NCBI RefSeq assembly: GCF_019931755.1
Contig: NZ_CP082920.1
Coordinates: 1-15,215 of the forward strand
Origin: Sutcliffiella horikoshii
GTDB lineage: Bacteria; Bacillota; Bacilli; Bacillales; Bacillaceae_I
Length of the DNA stretch: 15,215 nucleotides
Reading direction: 5' to 3'
Within the stretch, counting starts at the first letter, position 1. The number at the start of each line of letters is the position of its first letter. The translations under genes were made by a program, and so were the position numbers. Positions 1 to 6,342 of this stretch are shown one piece after another. The notes beneath the pieces were generated by a model. The model was given only the letters and a program-made list of their open reading frames with translations, was not told where the DNA came from and did not search any database.

Positions 1-88
1 GCATCTTTGACCAATACCGAAAAATAAATACACAAAAGCGAAAAAAAATTACACAACATGGACAACCAGGGGCGCATAGCCTAGAACA

Positions 89-100
89 TGGTAGCTACCA
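89..100. promoter_or_regulatory. 12-bp perfect palindrome upstream of the transfer-like operon
   Basis: TGGTAGCTACCA is a perfect palindrome ending 27 bases before the first start codon. Its position fits an operator or a 5' UTR hairpin for the downstream operon. No convincing -35/-10 pair is visible in the 127 bases available, so the promoter may lie left of the window. The regulatory role is inferred from symmetry and position only. Confidence 0.35.
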
Positions 101-127
101 AAGTAGAGTGTAGAGAGGGTGCAGCAC

Positions 128-439
128 ATGTTCAGACAGCGTGTGGAGACGGTGAACTATAAGGATTTCATGAGACGTCAGCATGATATTAAGGTCAAGA
201 AAGAAACGAAGCTTTATAGCCTGATTACGGTTAGTCCTTGGGCTATGTTTGACCCAACGGTCCTAGCGGTGGCCGGTGGATTTCTAGCGATTGTACTTTT
301 GGAGAAGTTCTTGGTCGGCAGTAGCCTTTTTCATCTAGGGGAGTATCTTTCGGAAGCCATAGCTTTTATTTGTCCTATGATCTTTTTTGTGGCACTGGTG
401 TACTTCATCATGACTAATCCATTTATGATGTGGGGTTGA
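128..439 (+). CDS. Small two-helix membrane protein next to the FtsK-like ATPase
   Basis: The product is 103 aa if translation starts at ATG 128, which has AGAGGG 9 bases upstream; an in-frame GTG at 119 lacks a comparable site. The first 35 residues are basic and polar. They are followed by two hydrophobic segments at about residues 42-63 and 76-96, then a short tail, so it should sit in the cytoplasmic membrane. I do not recognise a family. The gene ends 4 bases before the ATPase gene, which itself has no membrane segment. A natural inference is that this protein anchors or recruits the ATPase at the membrane, as the N-terminal membrane domains of FtsK and TraB do within one chain. That role is not shown by sequence similarity. 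Confidence 0.75.
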   Translation: MFRQRVETVNYKDFMRRQHDIKVKKETKLYSLITVSPWAMFDPTVLAVAGGFLAIVLLEKFLVGSSLFHLGEYLSEAIAFICPMIFFVALVYFIMTNPFMMWG

Positions 440-443
440 TCAG

Positions 444-1604
444 ATGGTCAAACAATGGTTAGTCAAGCAACGGGCAAAGGGACAGCTGCTACAAGCCTTT
501 AAGGCCGGAGAGATTGGCATCCCACATAAAACAGGTGAACAAAGGCTGTTCAGATACCCGAAAATAAACGATATCCGGTTTAATTATGAACGCAAAACGC
601 TAACATATGTGTTCACCCTTCCTTATGGTGTGGATCCTAAAATACTGAAAAAGAAAGAGTACGTGTTCCAGCAATTCTTTTCTAAAAGTATCGAACTTAA
701 AGGAGAGATAAAAACATTTACACTTACTGTTTTTGTGACTCAGTTCCCGAATGAAGTGAAATATGATTATGCTGCTATGAAATTAAAAGGTAAGTTGCCT
801 ATTCCTGTGGGATTAGATACAAACGGAGCGTTCTACTTTTACGACATGGTGAAAAATCCTCATTTGCTAATCGCGGGGGAAACAGGGTCCGGTAAGTCTA
901 CACAAGCAAGGTCCATTATTACAACACTCATTCAGCATCTACCACCGGAGGATCTCCATCTCTATTTATGTGACCTGAAGCTTGGAGACTTCCACATCTT
1001 TCGAAAGGTGGAGCATGTGAAAAGTTTCGATACGGAAGCAGTAGGTCTTAAAACAACGTTATTAGGGCTTAAAAAACTCATGAAGAAGCGCGGAATGCTC
1101 TTATTAAAGCATGAGGTTTCACATATTGACGATGTTCCCGGAAAGCAACCGTATATTATTCTGGCCATAGATGAGGTGGCTTTGCTGAAGAAGGAAAAAG
1201 AATGCATGGAGATTGTGGAAGAGATCAGCAGCATAGGGAGGGCTCTTGGGGTCTTTCTCATTCTGTCCATGCAAAGACCGGATGCGAAACTTTTGGACGG
1301 AAAGCTCAAAATTAATCTAACTGTTCGAATGGCCTTTCGTTCAGCTGATGGAATTAACTCGAGAATAGTAATTGATAAGGTCGGAGCAGAGAAATTAGAG
1401 CAAACAGGTAGGATGTTACTGAAAATTCAGAGCGAACGAGAACTAAAGGAGATACAGGCTCCATATTTGACCATTGAGGGTGCAAAAATGATTTTAGAGG
1501 GGTATAAGGTTCAAGGAGAAGAAAACCTCTTAGAAGCCAAAAACGAGCCCCTAGAGTGCGAAGAGTTGGAGCGGGTTGACGATTGGGGGGAGTTAGACGA
1601 ATGA
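444..1604 (+). CDS. FtsK/SpoIIIE-like DNA translocase ATPase
   Basis: This 386-aa protein carries a P-loop GETGSGKST at residues 145-153, a Walker B strand YIILAIDE at 237-244, and the motif SMQRPDA at 275-281, where FtsK-family ATPases have a conserved S.QRP. Cellular FtsK and SpoIIIE are about 800 aa with membrane and gamma domains; this protein has only a roughly 110-residue N-terminal region plus the motor. It resembles the compact FtsK-like proteins of Gram-positive plasmids and ICEs. Such proteins move double-stranded DNA or couple DNA to a transfer apparatus. It follows the small membrane protein by 4 bases and overlaps the next gene in an ATGA, so the three are probably co-translated. 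The ATPase call is firm; transfer as opposed to segregation is inference. Confidence 0.9.
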   Translation: MVKQWLVKQRAKGQLLQAFKAGEIGIPHKTGEQRLFRYPKINDIRFNYERKTLTYVFTLPYGVDPKILKKKEYVFQQFFSKSIELKGEIKTFTLTVFVTQFPNEVKYDYAAMKLKGKLPIPVGLDTNGAFYFYDMVKNPHLLIAGETGSGKSTQARSIITTLIQHLPPEDLHLYLCDLKLGDFHIFRKVEHVKSFDTEAVGLKTTLLGLKKLMKKRGMLLLKHEVSHIDDVPGKQPYIILAIDEVALLKKEKECMEIVEEISSIGRALGVFLILSMQRPDAKLLDGKLKINLTVRMAFRSADGINSRIVIDKVGAEKLEQTGRMLLKIQSERELKEIQAPYLTIEGAKMILEGYKVQGEENLLEAKNEPLECEELERVDDWGELDE

Positions 1605-2287
1605 GAAAGCGTGATTTAGCAATTTTAAACGATTTGACCCGTTTTCGTTGCCTTACAAGGGATGACATTATAGAACTTCATTTCAGCAACTTAAAAAATC
1701 CCGTCACATGTTGTAATACGGTTTTAAAACGGTTGAGGAGAGATTGTCACATAGAAGCTAATACTTCTCAGCAGCCGTTTATTTATTTTTCAGCACCGGC
1801 CCCAATTAAAAAAGACTCAACTAAAATTCCACATTTCTTGAGAATAGTCGATTTCTATAAGCAAATAAAAAAGTATGAAGATCCTCACACATTTATAGTG
1901 GAGCCGAAATACGGAAAAGGGTTTATGGAGCCGGATGCGTTCATGAGATTTAAGAAAAGGCCTTTCTTTGTGGAAATCCAGCGGTCTGTTTATAGTGAAC
2001 GAATGATGAATGAGAAGATTAAACGGTATGAAGCTTATTACCATAGTGAGGAATGGAAAAATGAAGCATGGCAGCCGAAAGAGCGAAAACCTATTTTCCC
2101 CCGGATAGTCATGATCACAGATACCAGGTACAACATTGAGAGCTCTGTCATAAAAATAATTCAAACGCCAAGTGTAGAAGAGTTTGTGGAAGGATTAGCA
2201 CCTGTTCACCCTCCTAAACAGGTAAAACAGGAACCCTCCACAGGGATTCAAGTTAACTCTGGGAATCTAAGATACAAGGCCCTGTAA
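1601..2287 (+). CDS. Replication-relaxation family protein
   Basis: The 228-aa product starts at ATG 1601, sharing ATGA with the stop of the ATPase gene and preceded by GGGGGGAG. An in-frame TTG at 1583 is less likely. Residues 1-65 form a winged-helix-like region rich in short helices (opening RDLAILNDLTRFRCLTRDDI). Residues 96-145 resemble a PD-(D/E)xK-type core: GFMEPDAF (107-114) with PD at 111-112, a strand PFFVEIQRS (121-129) with E125 and Q127, then a helix with K139. This order is typical of the replication-relaxation (Replic_Relax) proteins that accompany FtsK-like genes on plasmids and ICEs of Gram-positives. Pfam links the family to plasmid replication and DNA relaxation; its exact activity is unsettled. 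A role in nicking, origin processing or transfer is inferred from the neighbour. Confidence 0.75.
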   Translation: MRKRDLAILNDLTRFRCLTRDDIIELHFSNLKNPVTCCNTVLKRLRRDCHIEANTSQQPFIYFSAPAPIKKDSTKIPHFLRIVDFYKQIKKYEDPHTFIVEPKYGKGFMEPDAFMRFKKRPFFVEIQRSVYSERMMNEKIKRYEAYYHSEEWKNEAWQPKERKPIFPRIVMITDTRYNIESSVIKIIQTPSVEEFVEGLAPVHPPKQVKQEPSTGIQVNSGNLRYKAL

Positions 2288-2300
2288 AAAGGGTCTTTTT
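2278..2300 (+). terminator. Rho-independent terminator of the transfer-like operon
   Basis: GGCCCT (2278-2283) pairs with AGGGTC (2290-2295), including one G-U pair, and is followed by five T. The left arm overlaps the stop codon of the replication-relaxation gene. Confidence 0.55.
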
Positions 2301-2368
2301 GGTGTTCCAAAACCTTAAATAGTTGGAGTTCTGGAGCGGGTGAAATCCTGTGCCCGGCATGGGTTTAA

Positions 2369-2434
2369 GTATATGAGTCCATTCATAGGGTCAAGTTCAT
2401 ATACCTACCCTATGAGTTTGACCCTATGACTTTG
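2369..2434. repeat. Nested inverted repeats plus tandem 14-bp repeat, operator/parS/iteron-like
   Basis: Three elements overlap. TCATAGGGTCAA (2383-2394) is perfectly inverted to TTGACCCTATGA (2418-2429). GTATATGA (2369-2376) is perfectly inverted to TCATATAC (2397-2404). ACCCTATGAGTTTG (2407-2420) is followed directly by ACCCTATGACTTTG (2421-2434), differing at one base. An AT-rich stretch with repeated TTTATTT follows (about 2449-2500). The block lies 140-200 bases before a gene for a DNA-binding coiled-coil protein, so an operator or centromere-like site for that protein is a reasonable inference; a replication origin is an alternative. Confidence 0.55.
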
Positions 2435-2519
2435 GAGTGTGGAATTTAGTTTATTTTGGTTTATTTTAAATGCATTCTGTTTATTTACGTTCATTTAACC
2501 ATCCACCGTTTGTTTTATC

Positions 2520-2548
2520 TTCCCAAGTGAAATCTTTTCTCTTATAAT
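2520..2548 (+). promoter_or_regulatory. Probable promoter of the DUF3967-like gene
   Basis: TATAAT at 2543-2548 is a consensus -10. The hexamer 17 bases upstream, TTCCCA (2520-2525), matches the -35 at only 4 of 6 positions. The -10 lies 26 bases before the chosen start codon. Confidence 0.45.
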
Positions 2549-2574
2549 CGAGTGAAAGGATGGTGAACGAACGA

Positions 2575-3111
2575 ATGGACAAGTATAAACGTGCGTCTGA
2601 AGTGGCGGAACAATTAATTATTAACCGTAATACATTGCGCCGGTGGTTGCTGCAGTACGAGGACTATCTAAACACGAAGCTTGAAGGAAACACGAAGTTC
2701 ATCCATGAAAGTAGCATTCCGGCTATCCAGCTGATTAAAGATTGCTACGCTAAACAACTTCAGGAGCATGAAATTAAGGATAAGCTGGCCAAGAGTCATG
2801 AGATCCCAAAGAATGCAGAGGCTGAGGAAGAAGAAAAAACACCTGGTCCACAATATGAACAGGAGTTAAACGAAATAAAATCCTTGTTACAACAGCAACA
2901 AGAGTTTAATAAACAACTAGTCGAACGGTTGAATGAACAGCAAAAATATATAGAATCTCGGATGGATGCTAGGGACAAAAACCTCATGAGCATGATCAGG
3001 GAGGTCCAGGAGACTAAACAACAACTTCTGGAGACAGCTGCAGCCAAAGAAGAGGTTAAAGAAGAAGAGAAGGAACAAAAGACTTGGTGGAGTAAGTTGT
3101 TCGGTAATTAG
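2575..3111 (+). CDS. RacA/DUF3967-like MerR-fold DNA-binding coiled-coil protein
   Basis: The product is 178 aa from ATG 2575. AAAGGATGGTGA (2555-2566) is a good Shine-Dalgarno for this start, whereas the in-frame ATG at 2560 lies inside it. Residues 3-30 (KYKRASEVAEQL, NTLRRWL) look like the helix-turn-helix of MerR/RacA-type proteins. Residues 60-90 are charged and acidic, residues 95-165 form a long Gln/Glu-rich coiled coil, and the chain ends WWSKLFGN. That layout matches MerR-HTH plus DUF3967 proteins common on Bacillus plasmids and, more distantly, chromosome-anchoring RacA. DNA binding is well supported. A role in plasmid segregation or autoregulation through the repeats at 2369-2434 is inference. 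Confidence 0.7.
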   Translation: MDKYKRASEVAEQLIINRNTLRRWLLQYEDYLNTKLEGNTKFIHESSIPAIQLIKDCYAKQLQEHEIKDKLAKSHEIPKNAEAEEEEKTPGPQYEQELNEIKSLLQQQQEFNKQLVERLNEQQKYIESRMDARDKNLMSMIREVQETKQQLLETAAAKEEVKEEEKEQKTWWSKLFGN

Positions 3112-3130
3112 AGATAGAGAGGTAAAAAGG

Positions 3131-3541
3131 ATGGATCCTTATATAAAAAAGACAGAGGGGATTTACTCTTATCGGTGTGAACACTGTTCATCAGTTTTTG
3201 GGGTAGTTTCTAGATTTGGTGTGGAAGCGGATAGGAAAGAGGAGCTCAAGTGTCCCAGTTGTTCTAGGACGACATTATTAATCGGTCAGGGGCACATGAT
3301 TCACCAGGACTTTGTTTCAACCGTTGAGCCTGCTTCAACTGTGGAGGGCAACACCTTACATGATGAATATCCGTTAGTATTTGGAGCGGAGGTCATTTCT
3401 GAAGTGTTAAATATCTCTTTAAGAAAAGCCTATGATATTATGGAGCAAAAGGACTTTCCTTTAGTCCGAATCGGAAGACACAAGAAAGTCACCCGAGAAG
3501 CGTTTTTTCAGTGGCTTCAGAAGGTGAAAAAGACCGTATAA
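3131..3541 (+). CDS. Zinc-ribbon protein with C-terminal excisionase-type HTH
   Basis: The 136-aa product has two Cys pairs, C16-x2-C19 and C41-x2-C44, which should hold a zinc ribbon. Residues about 84-131 follow the HTH_17/excisionase pattern: GAEVISEVLNISLRKAYDIM, then FPLVRIGRHKKVTREAF and a terminal WLQK helix. It should bind DNA as a small regulator or architectural protein. AGAGAGGT lies 8 bases before the ATG. The gene starts 19 bases after the DUF3967-like gene and is probably co-transcribed with it. I do not recognise a named orthologue. Without a nearby integrase, a true excisionase role is unlikely, and a transcription factor is the simpler reading. Confidence 0.7.
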   Translation: MDPYIKKTEGIYSYRCEHCSSVFGVVSRFGVEADRKEELKCPSCSRTTLLIGQGHMIHQDFVSTVEPASTVEGNTLHDEYPLVFGAEVISEVLNISLRKAYDIMEQKDFPLVRIGRHKKVTREAFFQWLQKVKKTV

Positions 3542-3698
3542 ATATTAGGTTTACATAATTGTCTTAATAGGAACTAGCAGACCTGACAAGGGTTTGAAGG
3601 GTTAGTTTTCTAAAGTTTTATGCAATTTTTATGCAGTCTCAATAAAACGTAAGTTTTCCCCTAATAATTTTCATCATAACGAACAAAATAATGTATAA

Positions 3699-3752
3699 AA
3701 TCCTGCATAAACAGGATTCCAGGCATCCTTCCACAATAGGATGTCTTTTTTT
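3699..3752 (+). terminator. Hairpin plus rho-independent terminator
   Basis: AATCCTG (3699-3705) pairs with CAGGATT (3712-3718). Immediately after, GGCATCC (3722-3728) pairs with GGATGTC (3739-3745) and is followed by seven T. The second hairpin is the terminator proper for the operon ending at 3541. Confidence 0.7.
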
Positions 3753-3768
3753 GTCGAAAAATTAGTAT

Positions 3769-3807
3769 TTGAAATGTATTGAAATGATTTGAAAGGAATA
3801 ATATAAT
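3769..3807 (+). promoter_or_regulatory. Sigma-A promoter with three 10-bp-phased TTGAAA repeats
   Basis: TTGAAA (3779-3784), a 17-base spacer and TATAAT (3802-3807) make a near-consensus vegetative promoter. The -35 is the middle of three TTGAAATG/TTGAAAGG copies at 3769-3776, 3779-3786 and 3789-3796, spaced exactly 10 bp, one helical turn. Same-face direct repeats over a promoter suggest a cooperative head-to-tail DNA-binding protein, possibly the small HTH protein encoded just downstream. The promoter is seen in the sequence; the repressor is inference. Confidence 0.75.
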
Positions 3808-3828
3808 AAAAACAGGAGGTGAGAGCAA

Positions 3829-3999
3829 ATGGGGGAATTAACTGCTACAGAATTAAAGCAAGAATTGAAAGTCTCTGATACAACATTATGGAGATGGAGA
3901 AAAGAAGGATTGCCTTTTAACCAGTATGGCTATAAAACCATTCGTTATAACTTAGAAGATGTGAAAGCTTGGCTTAAAGAAAATAAGGGAATCGAATAG
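3829..3999 (+). CDS. Tiny HTH_17/MerR-type DNA-binding protein
   Basis: This 56-aa protein has an excellent ribosome site, AGGAGGTGA, before ATG 3829. The sequence ELTATELKQELKVSDTTLWR, then WRKEGLPFNQYG and RYNLEDVKAWLKE, is the classic excisionase/BldC-like winged HTH: two helices, a wing with Gly/Tyr, and a final helix with Trp. It is almost entirely one DNA-binding domain. It is first in a three-gene operon that starts at the promoter at 3779-3807 and ends at the terminator at 4375-4402. Autoregulation is likely given the phased repeats over that promoter. An Xis role is possible but no integrase is visible. Confidence 0.8.
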   Translation: MGELTATELKQELKVSDTTLWRWRKEGLPFNQYGYKTIRYNLEDVKAWLKENKGIE

Positions 4000-4010
4000 G
4001 AGTGCAAAGA

Positions 4011-4184
4011 GTGAAGTTTAAGCCTGAAACAGAAGAAAAAATAGAAGATTTAATGCGATATTTCGAAAAAATCGGCTCAGAAGGGGGAAATCGTCAACTT
4101 ATAATCGAAGCGGCAATAAATGATATGCATCTAAATTTTACAAAGAATGTACCTGGATTCAACCAAGAGAATGAAAGGGGGTGA
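4011..4184 (+). CDS. Small hypothetical protein, possibly ribbon-helix-helix-like
   Basis: A GTG start at 4011, with AGGAG 8 bases upstream, gives 57 aa; the GTG at 4002 lies inside that site. The N-terminal half (MKFKPETEEKIEDLMRYFEK) is a short strand-like segment then an amphipathic helix. The next part, NRQLIIEAAINDM, is another helix, reminiscent of ribbon-helix-helix proteins that carry a VxF/helix/helix layout. I do not recognise a specific family. It follows the HTH gene by 11 bases, and the next gene's ribosome site lies in its last codons, so it is translated as part of the same operon. Confidence 0.6.
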   Translation: MKFKPETEEKIEDLMRYFEKIGSEGGNRQLIIEAAINDMHLNFTKNVPGFNQENERG

Positions 4185-4188
4185 TTAA

Positions 4189-4314
4189 ATGCACGAGATC
4201 ACCTATACAGACTTGTTGCCAAAGGGGCTTATTATCGAAATGAAAGACGGTACACTACTTGTAGGAACCGGTATATACAAAAAAAGCACGCACAGCTGCA
4301 ACTGTACGCGCTAA
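4189..4314 (+). CDS. 41-aa hypothetical protein
   Basis: A very strong ribosome site, AAGGGGGTGA, precedes ATG 4189, and the gene starts 4 bases after the previous stop. The product opens MHEITYTDLLPKGLIIEMKD and ends in a short Ser/His/Cys tail with two Cys three residues apart (SCNCTR). The first 30 residues look like a small beta structure. No family is recognised. The operon position and ribosome site are the main evidence that it is real. Confidence 0.55.
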   Translation: MHEITYTDLLPKGLIIEMKDGTLLVGTGIYKKSTHSCNCTR

Positions 4315-4637
4315 CTACTACTAATACGAATAACTTAGTTATAACAGAATTTCCTCAATTTTTCAAAGGGTAAAGGAGTCAATTTTATTGGCTTCTTTTT
4401 TTGTTATAAGACCTAAATTAGCAACAGAAAATGCACTTTCTTTAAACCTGGCTTGAAGCATTGCTATTAAAGGCTTCTAGATAATAATTTCATGGATAAT
4501 GTACGGATAATAATTATACAAGTCATTCTCCGTCTTTTTCTCCAATTTGTAACTGGTTGTAAGTGATTTTCAACTGGACAGCCTTCCTAAATGGCCGATA
4601 ACTATGAATAACGCTAATTAAGAAGGAGGTTAGTTTA
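4315..4637. other. Spacer with terminator, palindrome and GATAAT repeats
   Basis: No gene is seen. ATAACT-T-AGTTAT (4330-4342) is a small palindrome. GATAATAATT occurs at 4480-4489 and 4506-4515 with GATAAT between them at 4495. AACTGG and TTGTAA each occur twice near 4549-4576. No convincing promoter for the gene at 4638 was found, though the repeats could mark its control region. Confidence 0.4.
4375..4402 (+). terminator. Rho-independent terminator of the small-gene operon
   Basis: GGAGTCAA (4375-4382) pairs with TTGGCTTC (4388-4395), including two G-U pairs, and is followed by seven T. Confidence 0.65.
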
Positions 4638-4880
4638 ATGGGGTTAAAAGCATTTCGGATTTATAGAGCTGCGAAAGTGGGAGAAGATGTGCAATGTGGG
4701 GAAACGGGGGACATCTGGGAAGTTCTTCGGGTGACTGAAGATGGTTCTGTCATAGTAGATGAGCATTATGATATGCTAACAGGCATCTATTCTTCCACGG
4801 TATTAGATGCTTATTGCTACTGGATCGTTAGAAAAGCATTTCAGAAAAACCGTAAAAACAATCATCTATCAAAATACTAA
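4638..4880 (+). CDS. 80-aa hypothetical protein
   Basis: AAGAAGGAGGTTAG gives a strong ribosome site before ATG 4638. The protein begins MGLKAFRIYRAAKVGEDVQC and continues as an alternating hydrophobic/polar, probably beta-rich, chain (WEVLRVTEDGSVIVDEHYDM), ending in a basic tail RKAFQKNRKNNHLSKY. No signal peptide, membrane segment or known motif is seen. It stands alone between a terminator and the long inverted-repeat-rich region. I do not recognise the family. The strong ribosome site and balanced composition support a real gene. Confidence 0.6.
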   Translation: MGLKAFRIYRAAKVGEDVQCGETGDIWEVLRVTEDGSVIVDEHYDMLTGIYSSTVLDAYCYWIVRKAFQKNRKNNHLSKY

Positions 4881-4950
4881 AATGTACTTGTTGTTGAATT
4901 TCTGATTTTTAAGAGTTACAATGATTACTAACTTAATAGCTCGGATAAAT

Positions 4951-4998
4951 AAAAAAAGCCATCCCATATGTTAGTGTTTCTCAGGCACTAACGGGATG
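4951..4998 (-). terminator. Strong minus-strand terminator without an obvious gene
   Basis: CATCCC (4960-4965) and GTTAGTG (4970-4976) pair with CACTAAC (4986-4992) and GGGATG (4993-4998), a 13-bp stem with one small bulge. The run of seven A on the left becomes a T run on the minus strand. No minus-strand protein gene lies to its right before 6790, so it may end a non-coding minus-strand transcript. Confidence 0.7.
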
Positions 4999-5125
4999 AC
5001 TTACCCTGTTCTCCACCTACCACAGCGACAACAGGAAAAAAACCTTATTCAGATAAGCCTATTCTAACGGTTTACATATAAAAATTCAACCGTTAAGTTT
5101 TTCTAGTTTTCTACATAATTAGGCA

Positions 5126-5200
5126 AAAGGTGTATTTTCCTTATTTTCATCAACTGGCTGTGATCAGTTTGAGAATATAGGGAAAGTACGCCTTTTTTTG
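5126..5200 (+). terminator. Long composite hairpin terminator
   Basis: AAAGGTGTATTTTCC (5126-5140) pairs with GGAAAGTACGCCTTT (5181-5195) over 15 positions, with two G-U pairs in plus-strand RNA. An inner hairpin AACTG/CAGTT lies at 5152-5156 and 5165-5169. Seven T follow, then more T. The G-U pairs and T run both point to the plus strand. An 8-bp hairpin TAACGGTT/AACCGTTA with a short T run (5065-5102) lies just before it. Confidence 0.6.
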
Positions 5201-5204
5201 TTTT

Positions 5205-5640
5205 TCTGCAACGTGGAATGCCTAACACACGTTGTGAAACTAAACTTGAACAGGTTAAGTCTTGGCCGATGCAGTAAATAAGACTAGGAGAATGGTAGCT
5301 CCCTATTGCTGCTATCTCTGAATCGTGAAAGCTACGTTAGTGCTGTCGTTAGGAAGGGTAGGCGCTCAAGGGCGCGTAGGACAAGCCACAGAGGATTTTT
5401 TACAAATCTGAACTGTAAGGGCTACTTGAAACAGTAGGCTTGTTTAGAAGAGATTCTAGCGTTAATAGGGATACACTGCGGATACCTCGTTATTCCCAGA
5501 TTAAGTATGACGTGCTACTACTTACATCGACGATTTTTTTATTTTCGTCTTTGTAGGTAGTCGCTCTATGCCTTACGTTGTCCTCGTGTCAAACCCGATT
5601 AAGTCAAAAATCGTAAGACCTTGTCAAGTAAAATCCTCAA
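5205..5640. ncRNA. Candidate structured non-coding RNA or origin-type element
   Basis: No convincing coding frame exists here, yet inverted repeats are dense. CAACGTG pairs with CACGTTG (5209-5234), AGTCTT with AAGACT (5258-5285), and GTAGCT with AGCTAC (5295-5335). ACAAGCC pairs with GGCTTGT (5381-5443) and encloses hairpins GATTT/AAATC and CTACT/AGTAG, a possible three-way junction. An imperfect stem of about 18 bp spans 5514-5564, and CTTACG pairs with CGTAAG (5572-5617). G-U pairs in the 5514-5564 stem favour the plus strand. Two consensus TTGACA hexamers on the minus strand (5622-5627 and 5587-5592) plus the minus terminator at 4951-4998 favour the other. It resembles no RNA family I can name. 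A single-strand origin is an alternative. Confidence 0.35.
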
Positions 5641-5815
5641 AAACAGTAGAAAAATTCTTAAAAAGTTTGGGGTTAAAGGGACCTCAACTATAAAACAGTA
5701 AAGATCTATACAAGAAAGCACCCCCTTTTAGTTTTTCTTTACTATTTTCCTGTAGAAAGTGTAAGTTAGAGAGAGGGAGAGTTTCCTAAATGGAAACCAA
5801 TAAGGAGGAGGCTTA

Positions 5816-5893
5816 GTGCGCCTGCAGCAATGCAATTGCAAGAGGATGTATTTCTTTAAATACTTGGAGGAGTTGAAGTCAATTCTATGCTGA
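5816..5893 (+). CDS. Possible 25-aa leader peptide coupled to the ArpU-like gene
   Basis: GTG 5816 is preceded by AAGGAGGAGG, the best ribosome site in the area. It opens a 25-codon frame whose TGA stop (5891-5893) overlaps the ATG (5887-5889) of the next gene. The product opens MRLQQCNCKRMYFFKYLEEL. The downstream gene has only GGAGGAG 14 bases before its ATG, which is too far for efficient initiation. Translational coupling through this small frame is therefore plausible. The peptide itself may have no function. Confidence 0.4.
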   Translation: MRLQQCNCKRMYFFKYLEELKSILC

Positions 5894-6336
5894 AAATCCC
5901 TTTAAAATCAAAGAAAAAAATACAAAAGACTGTGGAAGGAGCTATAGACACCTATAGAATGTGTTTATTGACTTTTCCATTAGAAAAACAGCCAAAAATC
6001 ACCGCATCTTACTCGCTAGTACCTCCATCCAACAACAATGACTTTTATTCCTCCACAGAAGAGATAGCCATCACACGTGTAGATCAGTACCGTGAAAGAG
6101 AAAATTATATAAATGAATTCCAGAAAGCTTTAAATAAACTTGCAGAAAGTGAACGTAAGGGAATTATTCTTCGTTACCTGGGGGAAGAGGAGCTCTATGA
6201 TTATGAGGTTTATAATCAGCTAGGAATGAGCGAAACTTTTTATCATCAGAAATTCAAACCACGAATGCTGCTTAATTTTGGTTTGGCTTTGGGGCTTTTG
6301 GATCCACATGAATTGTGTGGACGGATTCCAGTTTAA
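5887..6336 (+). CDS. ArpU-family phage-type transcriptional regulator
   Basis: This 149-aa protein has the usual size and layout of the ArpU family, regulators of late or lysis genes in Gram-positive phages. The N-terminal part is basic, with a variable middle. It is followed by a helical region INEFQKALNKLAESERKGII and then a sigma-region-4-like HTH: LRYLGEEELYDYEVYNQLGM, SETFYHQKFKPRML. The C-terminus ends in a short conserved-looking tail (NFGLALGLLDPHEL). No other start is available; ATG 5887 overlaps the leader ORF. A weak TTGGGG/TATAAA pair at 5667-5694 could be the promoter. Its presence points to prophage ancestry. Which genes it controls here is unknown. Confidence 0.75.
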   Translation: MLKIPLKSKKKIQKTVEGAIDTYRMCLLTFPLEKQPKITASYSLVPPSNNNDFYSSTEEIAITRVDQYRERENYINEFQKALNKLAESERKGIILRYLGEEELYDYEVYNQLGMSETFYHQKFKPRMLLNFGLALGLLDPHELCGRIPV

Positions 6337-6342
6337 TTTAAA

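Noticed and set aside
962..1309. Minus-strand frame of 115 codons
   Set aside because: Lies wholly inside the FtsK-like gene, has no ribosome site, and its Ser/Phe/Cys-rich composition is that of an antisense shadow.
2668..3047. Two minus-strand frames rich in Phe, Ser and Cys
   Set aside because: Both mirror the Gln/Glu-rich coiled coil of the DUF3967-like gene.
3131..3999. Two excisionase-fold proteins suggesting an integration module
   Set aside because: No tyrosine or serine recombinase and no att-like core duplication is visible, so they are described as regulators.
5126..5200. A 70-base element with long inverted ends, possibly a MITE
   Set aside because: No target-site duplication was seen, and the arms contain G-U pairs with a T run, which fits a terminator.
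5816..5845. GTGCGCC resembling a group II intron 5' end (GUGYG)
   Set aside because: No reverse transcriptase gene, no domain V-like hairpin and no intron 3' end were found; it reads better as the start of a leader ORF.
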